From positions 1-16,741 of the forward strand of contig JAAOMT010000657.1 in NCBI GenBank assembly GCA_016748015.1: a stretch of DNA of 16,741 nucleotides, in the 5' to 3' direction. This stretch comes from Geosiphon pyriformis (taxonomy: Eukaryota; Glomeromycota; Glomeromycetes; Archaeosporales; Geosiphonaceae). The position numbers were made by a program, and so were the translations under genes. Below, piece after piece: positions 1-7,922 of the stretch (its first letter is position 1; the number at the start of each line of letters is the position of its first letter). Under the pieces are notes generated by a model that was given only the letters and a program-made list of their open reading frames with translations, made no database searches and had not been told where the DNA came from.

Positions 1-1057
1 CTGGAGGCAATTTGTTGTCATGCTGTTTTTTTTGTTGAGCTTGGGAGTATTTAATATGGGTGGCTGCTATTCGTTGTTTTTCTTCTAATGTGCTAAGCAG
101 AATGTAGGCTCTTCATTGTAGTGTTTCCTAGAAATTGTTTTTATCGATTGGTTGTGCTGGGTATGTTTCCACTGTGAAACTAATTGGTAATGTTGCTGTC
201 CTTTCATAAGTTAAATCAAATGGTGTGTGTTTTGTGGTATTTTGTTTTAGTGTTCTATATGCTAATAACACTGATGGAATAAAGAGATCCCATTCTTGCT
301 CAAAATTGGTTGAGACTTTGGTTAATGATTCACACAATGTTCTGTTGAACCATTCTACAAGTCTATTTGTTTGTGGATGGTAGGGTGAAGATAATGGTCT
401 CTTGACATTAAATCATCCACAAATTTTCTGGATTAAATTGTTTACAAAATGTGTTCCTTGATCAGATAAAAGTTCTATTGGGCATTCATGTCTACAAATG
501 ATGTTTTTGTAGATGAAGTTTGCTACTGATTTCACATCTGCTCATTGAATGGCTCTGGCTTTAGGCCATTTGGTGAGATAGTCTACAGCTACTGCAATAT
601 AATGGTTTCCTTGGTTTGTGATAAGGAGTGGTCCGACTAAATTGATACCAACTTGGTCAAAAGGCTGTCCAACTTTGATTGAGTTTAAAGATTCTGTAGG
701 GCAAGTTTCTTTTCTTCTTTGACAACTATCACAAGACTTAACATATTCATGAATGTCTTTTCTTATTTGAGGCCAAAAATAATATTCTAGTGTTCTCTGG
801 GTGGTGCTGTCTTTTCCTAAGTGTGCTGATAAAGGGTCTGAGTGCATATTATATAAAATAGTTTCTTTTTCATGTTTTTGTATTAATCTGAGTGAACTGT
901 CTGGGTTTCTGAAGTTTCAATAATAAATAATATTGTTGTGTAAGAAGTATTGTTTGGCTTGTTGTTGTAACTGATGTTTTTCATCTGAGAACCAATCTGT
1001 TGGAATTGTTAATGTCTCCAGATATTGTTTAAGATTGTTGTAGTTTTCGGGGTTCAT
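1..1057 (-). pseudogene. Integrase of left element, runs off the left edge
   Basis: Inserts the cDNA into the genome. The chosen start is ATG at 1055-1057 (MNPENYNNL), which matches the start of the right element's integrase and lies in the -1 frame relative to RNase H. A TGA interrupts near 925. The HHCC zinc-binding domain is intact (MHSDPLSAHLG, then CDSCQRR). In the catalytic core the first Asp is Asn (VGINLVGPL), the second is present (LLSDQGTHF) and the Glu is present (RLVEWFNRTL, with Trp where Arg is usual). Further stops: TGA near 549, TGA near 411, TAG at 128 and TGA near 115. The C-terminal helix (KYSQAQQKKQHDNKL) continues past position 1, so any chromodomain is unseen. Confidence 0.9.
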
Positions 1058-1095
1058 TGTTTGTTGTTAATTTAAATGGATGTTGTTTTTATGTT

Positions 1096-1473
1096 CTAAT
1101 CTTGTCTCATTCTTGAGAGACAATCAATATTGGTGCGGAGTTTTCCTGGTTTGTAATGTACAATGTATTGGTAGTTGGCTAAAAATCCTGTCCATCAAGT
1201 TTGTTTGGCATTCAGCTGAGTGTTTTTGTTTTGAAGCCATTTAAGTCTAATATTATCAGTGATAATATCGAATTCTTTAGATCTGAGATAAAAGTTGAAG
1301 TGGTGTAGAGCCCAAATTACAGCTGCTGTTTCTAGTTTTATGGCAGGGTAGTTTTTTTCGGCTGGTTTTAATGTTCTGCTAGCATAAGTAATTACTTGCT
1401 CATTTTTGTTGTCATTTAATTATGATAAGATAACACCAAAGGCAGTATAAGAAGTGTCTGTAGCTAGTTAAAA
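1096..1473 (-). pseudogene. RNase H of left element
   Basis: Degrades RNA in the RNA-DNA hybrid. It continues the RT frame. All four expected acidic positions can be seen: Asp in LATDTSYTAFG, Glu in IKLETAAVIWAL, Asp in IITDNIRLKWL and Asp in NIDCLSR. Breaks: TGA and TAA just before the first motif (near 1471-1461), TAA after VILS where Gln is usual, and TGA before WTGFLANYQ where Arg is usual. The frame closes at TAG 1096-1098, about 40 nt before the integrase ATG in another frame. Confidence 0.85.
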
Positions 1474-2874
1474 TCAGTTACTGAAGTCTGGGTAGGCTAG
1501 AATTGGAGCTGTTGTCAGCTTTTCCTTGAGAATTTCAAAAGCTTTTTGGTGTTTTTCCATCCATTTGTATTTGACGTTTTTAATAGTGAACTGGTTGAGA
1601 GGTTTTGCGATTTCTGAAAATCCTTTGATGAATTTTCGGTAATAAGAAGCTAATCCAATAAATTCTCTCAATTCTGTGGTATTTTGTAAAGTCTTAAAGT
1701 TCTTGACAGTGCTGATTTTTCCAGGGTCTGGTTTAATTCCATCTTTGTTCACAATGTGGCCAAAAAAGGCCAAACTCATTTTTCTAAAATAGCATTTTTC
1801 AATGTTCAGTTTCAATCCTGCTTTTTGTAATTATTGAAAAACTTCTCGCAGGTGTTTTAAATGTAATTCGAATGATGAAGAATAAACATCAGTATCATCA
1901 AGATAAACAACTACTGACTTCCAAAGGAGTTCTTTGTACATAATATCTATTAATCTCTAAAATGTTGCTGGTGCATTGCATAATCCGAAAGACATTACAT
2001 TGAATTCATAGTTTCCTCCTTGGGTTGTAAAGGCTGTTTTGGGACAATCTTTGGGATTCATGGCAACTTGCCAGTATTCGCTTTCTAGATCTAGTGTTGA
2101 GAAGTATTTAGATTTTCCAAGGGCATTTAACATGTCATCAATTCGGAGAAAAAGGTAAGCATCTCCAATAGTGACGCTGTTAAGTTGTTGATAATCAACA
2201 CAAAATCGTATCTTTCCATTTTTCTTCTTAACTAAGACCACAAGTGAGACCCATAGACTCATTGATAATTGAATAAGCCCATTGTTAAGCATCCGTTGTA
2301 CTTTTTTTCAGATAAATTGGTGATTTTCTGGAGCAACTCAGTAGGCTTGTTGTCGTCTTAGTTTGGCATCTCCTGTATAGATTTGGTGTTGAACTAAATC
2401 AGTTCTTTCTAAGTCATTGTTGTTTTCGGCAAAGATATTGGCAAATTCTGCAATTAGCTTTTTAAGCTGGTTCTGTTGTTGTGGTTGAAGTTGTTCCATG
2501 TTGATTCGAGATAGTTTTTCTATGACAACATGGTAGTTTTCAGAGCTGGGGTTTGGGTTGATTTTTGGTAGTAAATGTTCAATAATTTCAGAGAAATTGG
2601 GGACTGTTTGGGGTAATTCTTGTTGAAAGATATTACTGTGAATAACTCCAATTTCTAAGTTATTTAATAAAACTATGGGGAAATTGTTGGGATTGTAAAA
2701 AGTAACTTGGATTTTTTTTGTTCCTTTTGGAATATAAATGTTTGGGATCGAGATATTATATTCCAAGCAAATTTGTTTGTTGGACTCAAAAATTTGTTGT
2801 GTAATTGTTGGCTTTTCACAAGTGTAAATTTCAGGATGTTCTCCAAAGAGTGAAATGGTAATTGGTTGTAGAAG
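1474..2874 (-). pseudogene. Reverse transcriptase of left element with N-terminal linker domain, broken
   Basis: Copies element RNA to DNA. From about 2874 to 2338 there is a linker (beta-rich segment, then a region ending FANIFAENNNDLERTDLVQ, the usual lead-in to gypsy RT). The RT core shows a fingers strand with VKKKNGKIRFCVDYQQLN, the first catalytic Asp in FSTLDLESEYWQV (about 2085-2110), MSFGLCNAPATF, and YLDD at about 1890-1905 with both active-site aspartates present. LNIEKCYF, FFGHIVNKDGI and the connection motif EFIGLASYYRKFI follow. Stops: two TGA in 2293-2337, TAG at 1957 (just after ATF, where Gln is usual) and TAA near 1830. The catalytic triad is therefore retained; the frame is what is broken. 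Confidence 0.9.
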
Positions 2875-3552
2875 TCATAAAATCTGGTGAGATTCTTTTT
2901 GTTTGTTGAGGACTATGTTTACTGGAACTGTCAATTGTTCAGTTGAACCAAAACCTTGGGTTCTTTTTTCACTTTTTCCCAATAGTTCTCTTTGATTGAC
3001 TAATTGTAAACCTGAAATGTTGATTAAGGGTAAATAAATGGCTTGGGCAATTTTTTCGGCATGTTCAATCTTAAACAGCTTGTTAGTTTTGTTTTGGAGT
3101 ATTATTGTTATGTCACTAGTATATTCAGCATCGATTATTTCTCCTCTAACATTGATTCTTTTGCTTGCCAGAGAGGACCAGGAGGCGATTTGAATCATTG
3201 CTCCTGGCGGGATTTCGAGAGCAGTTTTGAGGTTAATTTTTGTGAAAGATTTGGGTTTAAGAATAAGAGTATCCTTGTCTGGATATTTTAGGTCATATCC
3301 AGCATCAATTTCATGTGCTTTTTCGGATTTTATTTCTTGTCTATTGTTGTTGAAGTATTTGAGTTGTAAGGCAGACTGGTTTTCGATGAGATAGATAGGT
3401 GTTGCTTCAACTTCTTCTGTTGCTTCAGGTTCTCCAAATTTAATTTCGTTCTCATCATTTTTACCAGGCAGAGGAATGCTAAGAGCATAGCATTCAGGAC
3501 ACCACTGTTCATTACAAGGCATAATGTATTTTTTACATAGCCTAATGTTCAT
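2875..3552 (-). pseudogene. dUTPase domain of left element, degenerate
   Basis: A trimeric-type dUTPase would hydrolyse dUTP to dUMP and limit uracil incorporation during reverse transcription. All five family motifs appear in order in the 225-residue ORF: motif 1 near residues 79-88 (AHEIDAGYDL), motif 2 near 124-130 (SWSSLAS, where the usual Arg before Ser-Ser is Trp), motif 3 near 137-154 (IIDAEYTSDI, catalytic Asp kept but a usual Gly replaced), motif 4 near 163-176 (EKIAQAIYLPL) and motif 5 near 198-205 (TQGFGSTE, final Gly replaced). The changes fit C-to-T or G-to-A decay, so activity is doubtful. The N-terminus carries more paired cysteines (Cys-Pro-Glu-Cys, residues 18-21). Same frame as protease and RT. 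The closing TGA (2875-2877) is an internal break; the frame continues into the pre-RT region. Confidence 0.85.
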
Positions 3553-3570
3553 TTGCTTTAATCATTGAAT

Positions 3571-4221
3571 TTAAGCTTCTTGGGTTGGATAGGTGTGACT
3601 TGCAATTTGGTGGTAGACTTCTACTTCATCTTCGTAATTGAATCCAGCTAATTTTATGGTGTATTCAATGTATTCTGCTTCCTTCATTTGATGGACATCT
3701 TCTTTGGTAGCTTCATTAATTAATGCCATTGCTAAGTCGAAAATCATCTCAGCATTATGGGGGTAGTAATAAAGTTTGTTAAGAGCACTGTTGTATGCCA
3801 CATTAAAGGGTGTTCCTCTTTTTACTTTTTCTGAAATTGATAAAGCATATTGACAGGTCTGGTCGCAGACTCCTCCTCTTATTGCTACATCAATCTAATT
3901 TTATTCTTCTGGTAGCATATCTCCACAAGTCAAACAAAGGGTGTTGTCCCATTTTCCACTTCTTTTTATTAGATGGCCTCATCATTCTCTGTGGTAAGCC
4001 TTGCAGTAATAACAAGTATGATTTTCATATTCTTCTTCAGGTAAAATGCAGGCTTCCATTAAGGAGAGTTTCTTGTGGCAGTCCTTGCATTTGAGTGGAA
4101 TGTAGGGGCGTTGTTTTTGTGGTTCTGGTTTTGAATAAGGGACATTCTATCTGGTTGTCACTGGTTCTTTTGTTTCAAGAGAATCATTTGTTAAAAAGTA
4201 CTGTTGTTCAGTTTCATCGGC
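3571..4221 (-). pseudogene. Cysteine-rich, zinc-ribbon-like module between protease and dUTPase
   Basis: Continues the protease frame with stops inside (two TGA in a row near 3978-3983, and TAA and TAG near 3895-3905). Four regularly spaced cysteine pairs are visible: Cys-x2-Cys at 4078-4089, Cys-x2-Cys at 4003-4014, Cys-x2-Cys at 3925-3936 and Cys-x3-Cys at 3853-3867. A further set (CPEC and neighbours) opens the dUTPase-bearing ORF. This spacing suggests two or three zinc-binding knuckles. The C-terminal part (3571-3801) is a helical, acidic stretch without cysteines. I recognise no named family. It lies where most gypsy elements have only a short linker, so it may be specific to this lineage. 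Role unknown; nucleic-acid or protein binding would be a guess. Confidence 0.6.
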
Positions 4222-4872
4222 CTAATTGAAGGTTGATCCAAGTGCCATAAATGTTTCAATAATGGGCTTTTCTTTTTCCAGTTTGAATTCAAAAGCTGGG
4301 GCTTTTTTGGAGCATTTGTTGAATGTACCACTAGTGGCAGGTACTCGGGTGTGTTGTCCTTGGTAGGAAATTGTTAACTCTTGTGTCTCCCAATTCAGAT
4401 TAGTATTGGCTTTTTGAAGCCAATCATTTCTGACAAAAGCTTGATACTGGGGTGCATCTATTACAAGAACTTTGACTGGAATAGTAATTCTATTAAGAGT
4501 GAATGGAAAATTGTCAATTTTTTCTACTAGAGTCTTTTTCATGTCATCAGCAGTAATGATTACTGTTTGAGCTGGTCGGTCAACATTTCTCTTTAACTGT
4601 TGCATTAACTGGTAGGTGATGATGCTTCCAGCAGATCCACTGTCTAGGATCAAGTGAATTGCCTTTCCTTCAACTTCTACTTCAGTGTACATGGCAGTGA
4701 TTGCTTTTTGTTTGTTAGCAGTTGTATTGCTAAGCAGAAATGATGACTCATTTGCTTCAAACTCAAAAGGGAATATGTCTGAAAGGTTGGTGTTTTTAGC
4801 AATTCTGGCTAGTGGAATTATGATAGGAGTATAGGAAGGGTTTTGTTGTTGTGCTGCAGTTCTACCTTCCAA
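4222..4872 (-). pseudogene. Retropepsin-like aspartic protease of left element
   Basis: Would process the Gag-Pol polyprotein. The active-site loop LILDSGSAG, with its intact Asp-Ser-Gly, lies at about 4635-4665, followed by a hydrophobic SIITYQLM strand. A second half with VLVIDAPQYQAFVRNDWL has the shape of retropepsin-like domains of gypsy elements. It is in the same frame as gag upstream (joined through a linker at 4873-5235 that carries several stops) and as the cysteine-rich module downstream. The frame closes at TAG (4222-4224), where a Trp would fit. The catalytic motif looks usable; the breaks around it are what kill the polyprotein. The listed start is a non-ATG codon inside the polyprotein, not a real initiation site. 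Confidence 0.85.
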
Positions 4873-5235
4873 GAGTGCAGTATAGTGAAAATCCTGTTCT
4901 TCAGGTATAGTAAGATAGCTAGGTTGAGTATAATAATGAGTGGATTTTGGCTGAGCTGGATTTTGGAGAACTAATTGGTTGTTCGAATTGATTTTATTGT
5001 TGTTTACTTGGTATTAGTTTTGTGGTATGAATTGATTTTATGGAATTAATCTTTGAGCAGGCACTTGATAATGTTGTGTGGGTGGTTGTTGGTATTGCTG
5101 TTGAATTGGCTGTGAGACAGGCTGATAATAGTTACTTTGATATTGGGGTCTTGGTAGATAGTAAGCTGGTGGTGATAGTTAATAATAAGATTGCTATGGT
5201 GGAGGGTAATGTTGATTACTCCTATTTTGTTGGTC

Positions 5236-6771
5236 TCATTGTAGCTTTCTGCAATCTCTTTTCCAGTGGCCAGAAATTCCACAGTAATGGCAACTCTGAG
5301 GCTGGCTATTAGAGGATGATGTGAAGTTGTTTTGATTTTGTCTTTGGGGTGGTTGATATCTTTGGGGTTGCTGTTGTTGTTGGTTGGTGAAATAGTTTTC
5401 GACTTTCTTTGTGAGTTGGTCAATTTTCTCTTCAGCTGCTGAGCTAGTCTCTCCAATGGCTAAGTTTACGAGCTTTGTATGATTGGCTTCTTCTATGGCC
5501 ATTTCATATCTCTTTGCATGCTGAATGGCAGAGTTTAAATCTTCTGGGGCATATGGGCAAATCTTTTTAATCAGTTTATTCTTTAAACCAGTGATAAATT
5601 GATCCAAAATTTGAGCATTGGAATAATAATCATTAGTTTCAAGTTGGCAAATTTGTCTGAGAAGTTTGTTGAATTTCCTTATATAAGTCATGACAGATTC
5701 GGAGGGTTCTTGTTTGATATTGCAAAAATGATTTCGAAGTGTGATTGAGGTGTTGTTATTGGTGAATTGTTCTAAGAAGGCAGTTTTGAAAGCTGTCCAG
5801 TCATTAAAAGAGGTGGTCAAGTTTTTGAACCATTTGCCTGCTGTTCCTTTGAGAAAGTAGAGAATTGTTCTTAACATTCTGGCAGTATTCCATCCATTTG
5901 CATCTCCAGCTTTAGTAACTTGGTCGAGCCATTCTTGGGGACTGGTCTCAATATCTTCTCCATTAAATTCAGGAATTTTTGCAATATAAGCTGTTATTTT
6001 GTCTTCTTTCTCGTTATTTGTTAATTCACTTTCTTCTTCGGATTCTACTTCTTCTTCAATGGGTTCAGAAACATTTTCTTTGTTGGCTAATGTTTCAGAG
6101 TGTTTACTTGTGTTTTCTGCTAAATAGTCAAGAAGATTGGTACTAGTCTGAAGGGTTTCTTGTTGTCTGGTGGGACTTCTGGGTAATGTATAATCTTCTA
6201 GTCTTGAAAATTAATTTAAAGGTAAATTAGGAGTTTCTGCTTGTGCAAGTGAAGCTAGAAAAGGTGTAATAGTAAGTGGGAGTTTTGAACTGGTTCCTTG
6301 TTCAGGTGTTTGTAAGTGTTTAGCAGTTGTTTTTGGTAGTATTGGAGTATTTAGTGTGGTTTTTGAGTATTGCTTCAATTTTTGTTTGTCTTTGTTGCTT
6401 GTTTCTGTTTCTGATTCAAAGTCAAAAGAGTATTTAGACTGTACTGGATATTTTTCTTCACAATACTCAATAATGTTAAAATTAAGTTCTTGGAAGTAGG
6501 TAGTAAGTGTTTCACTGTTCAGGTCTTCTGTTTCCAATTGTGAATAGTGCACTAAATTATTGTAGAGATTGCTTCTAACTTCTGAAATGTTGTAGTTTCT
6601 AAAAAAATAATTGTTGATGTGGTTTTCAATGTATTGGTATACTGATTTCTTTACAACTTCAATTCCGTCTGAAATGTTGAATCTTTGCTTGCAGTGGGTG
6701 TAAATTGACTGGTAATACTCTAGAGTTGCTGTGTCTGGTGTGGTTGCTACTTTGAATTTGTTATTACTGTG
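5236..6771 (-). pseudogene. gag: gag of left element: capsid-like domain plus zinc knuckle, broken
   Basis: Structural protein that would form the cytoplasmic virus-like particle and bind RNA. The frame is open after a TAA at 6772-6774, and no in-frame ATG occurs before 5877, so the original start appears lost; GTA at 6748-6750, a few codons in, may be its remnant. A TAA at 6211-6213 interrupts the N-terminal part. An acidic stretch (about 6020-6080) precedes a Retrotrans_gag-type domain (about 5300-5960), seen as WLDQV, then a KGTAGKWF-like segment, an FLEQF motif and a YIRKFNKL helix. A Gln-rich linker follows, then a CCHC knuckle (Cys-x2-Cys-x4-His-x4-Cys) at 5251-5292. The frame closes at a TGA (5236-5238) directly after the knuckle and continues in the same frame towards protease, with further TAG/TAA codons in a Tyr/Gln/Pro-rich linker. 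Those stops fall mostly where Gln would be expected. Confidence 0.85.
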
Positions 6772-6783
6772 TTATTTCCGTGG

Positions 6784-6793
6784 GAGAGCACCA
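6784..6793 (-). other. Primer-binding site of the left element
   Basis: Minus-strand TGGTGCTCTC begins two bases after the LTR edge and could pair with a tRNA 3' end of the form GAGAGCACCA. The match may extend three more bases (to 6781). The same decamer occurs at the equivalent place in the right element. I cannot name the tRNA with confidence. Confidence 0.65.
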
Positions 6794-6902
6794 AATGTTA
6801 CCGAAAGTTTTTGGTCTCTTCTTAGCTCTTGTATGTTTGTTGTAATGCTGTTAATTCATGACTATGGGAAGTGTTTGAACTTCCAATAACTGAATTTATC
6901 TC

Positions 6903-6927
6903 TTTGAATTATCTCCTATAATTCAAA
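6903..6927. other. Perfect 10-bp inverted repeat in left LTR
   Basis: TTTGAATTAT (6903-6912), loop CTCCT, ATAATTCAAA (6918-6927). It lies just downstream of the minus-strand TATA-like box, so it would sit near the 5' end of the transcript. A second inverted repeat, GGAAGT/ACTTCC (6867-6872 and 6879-6884), follows. Confidence 0.8.
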
Positions 6928-6935
6928 CTGCTGGG

Positions 6936-6941
6936 CTTATA
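6936..6941 (-). promoter_or_regulatory. TATA-like box of left LTR
   Basis: Minus-strand TATAAG, about 140 bp before the LTR inner edge and just downstream of the 68-bp duplication. It is consistent with a U3 promoter driving the left element. The call rests on position and sequence only. Confidence 0.4.
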
Positions 6942-6972
6942 GTGGAATGACCAATTCTGTGCAAGTTGCTTT

Positions 6973-7108
6973 GTATAGTTATATTGTAGTAAACGTCAAC
7001 TCTTTTTCAGGAAATACTCATCTGGAAGCTCACTAAAAATGTGTAGTTACTTTGCTGTGAAAGTCAACTCTTCTACAGGAATTTTTGTCTGTAGGCTACC
7101 CTAATGAT
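6973..7108. repeat. 68-bp imperfect tandem duplication in the left LTR
   Basis: Unit 1 (6973-7040) and unit 2 (7041-7108) align end to end without gaps over most of their length. Both carry GTxTAGTTA, GTCAACTCTT and CAGGAA at the same offsets (GTCAACTC at 6995 and 7063). The pair lies just upstream (in minus sense) of the TATA-like box, the place where LTRs carry enhancer repeats. Confidence 0.75.
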
Positions 7109-7201
7109 TATAATAATAAAAAAAAAAAAAAGAAAAGAAAAAGAAATGAGGAATTGATTTGTTAAAGTTGTTTTGGATCCAGGCCTAGAAGTATTTTAAC
7201 A

Positions 7202-7618
7202 GTTTACTGAAATTGGTAGCTAATCAATTTCAAACTGTTTAGTAAGGATTGGTTAATTTCAAAAGGAAAATAATTAAGGATTTGATTTTTCAAATTATTT
7301 GATATTTATTTCGTTTTTGTGTGTAAAAGATGATTTTAATTGTTAAATTTGAAGTAAGATACATTTTCTCAAAGAGAGAAGCTCTTTTTTTATACAACTT
7401 GTCATAATACTATTCTATGAACTTGAACTTTGCTCTTTTCTACAATTTTGCTGAACTAAAGATATATTTCAGTAAACTACAAGTTATTTCTACGAACTAT
7501 TAGATATCTTGGTAAACTATCAATTATTTCGGTGAATTTCTACAAATTTTGGCAAACTTTTGAATGTTACATATTTTGGGGTATTGCATGATTGATCATC
7601 ACACTTAGGTTACATTTG
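7202..7618. other. Spacer between the two divergent elements
   Basis: AT-rich, no supported gene. It contains the six-unit 20-bp repeat listed separately and otherwise nothing I recognise. Part of it may be outer LTR sequence of either element, because neither outer edge is proven. Confidence 0.5.
7447..7566. repeat. Six degenerate 20-bp tandem units
   Basis: Units start at 7447, 7467, 7487, 7507, 7527 and 7547 with exact 20-bp spacing. Each has a core like TTTCGGTGAACTA (variants TTTCAGTAAACTA, TCTTGGTAAACTA, TTTTGGCAAACTT) followed by an AT-rich tail. The phase is kept although the sequence has drifted. Confidence 0.75.
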
Positions 7619-7870
7619 TGTTATGTACAAATTGGATTATTAATTAAATGATAATTTCGGACATTTTGCTAATGTAATAAGTGATAATTTGAAACGATAA
7701 TATATGCTAATTAATGATAAGATTTATAAGGGTAATTTCATGCTAAACAATATCTCTAATTTTGTCTGGTAATATTGCTCATTAAAGTTGAATTCTCTTT
7801 GATTATTTCCATCACCCTACAATCCTGTTCTCCCTTGCTATCCGTAAGCTTGTTACTCCAATCCATAACA
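7619..7870 (+). repeat. Candidate 5' LTR of right element (252 bp)
   Basis: The ends form a perfect 7-bp inverted repeat, TGTTATG at 7619-7625 and CATAACA at 7864-7870, in the TG...CA form of LTRs. The primer-binding site follows six bases later. A TATA-like TTTATAAGG lies at about 7723-7731. No matching 3' LTR was seen, so this rests on termini and position. Confidence 0.6.
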
Positions 7871-7876
7871 TAAAAG

Positions 7877-7886
7877 TGGTGCTCTC
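7877..7886 (+). other. Primer-binding site of right element
   Basis: TGGTGCTCTC, identical over 10 nt to the left element's site although the flanking LTR sequences are unrelated. It implies priming by a tRNA with a GAGAGCACCA-type 3' end. Confidence 0.65.
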
Positions 7887-7922
7887 TGTAAGATTGTTAA
7901 AATCCACTTTGTTTCCTATTGT

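Larger units (their letters stand above)
1..7201 (-). mobile_element. Left Ty3/gypsy LTR retrotransposon with dUTPase, decayed, 3' end outside window
   Basis: Read on the minus strand, the domains run gag, zinc knuckle, protease, cysteine-rich module, dUTPase, RT, RNase H, integrase, which is the Ty3/gypsy order (integrase after RNase H). Gag through RNase H lies in one reading frame, so the ancestor probably made a single Gag-Pol polyprotein; integrase is in the -1 frame. A primer-binding site at 6784-6793 and an LTR beginning at 6796 mark the 5' end. The 3' LTR must lie left of position 1. Numerous in-frame stops and a lost integrase aspartate make it non-autonomous. The outer LTR edge at 7201 is a guess based on a TTAACA that would pair with the TGTTA at the inner edge. 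Confidence 0.9.
6796..7201 (-). repeat. 5' LTR of the left element (outer boundary uncertain)
   Basis: On the minus strand the segment ends in GGTAACA, followed after two bases by the primer-binding site, as expected for an LTR 3' edge. A TATA-like CTATAAG lies at about 6936-6942 (minus), with a tandem 68-bp duplication upstream in what would be U3. Two hairpins lie downstream in R/U5. The outer edge is placed at 7201 because TGTTAA there would mirror the terminal TAACA. No second LTR is in the window to confirm this. An A-rich tract (about 7119-7143 on the plus strand) lies inside. Confidence 0.5.

Noticed and set aside
3043-4094. Plus-strand ORFs over the dUTPase and cysteine module (3043-3291, 3810-4094)
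   Set aside because: They are antisense shadows of the minus-strand polyprotein with no motif of their own.
5040-5456. ORFs overlapping the gag zinc-knuckle region in other frames
   Set aside because: Shadows of the Gln/Asn-rich gag linker; repetitive codons keep the alternative frames open.
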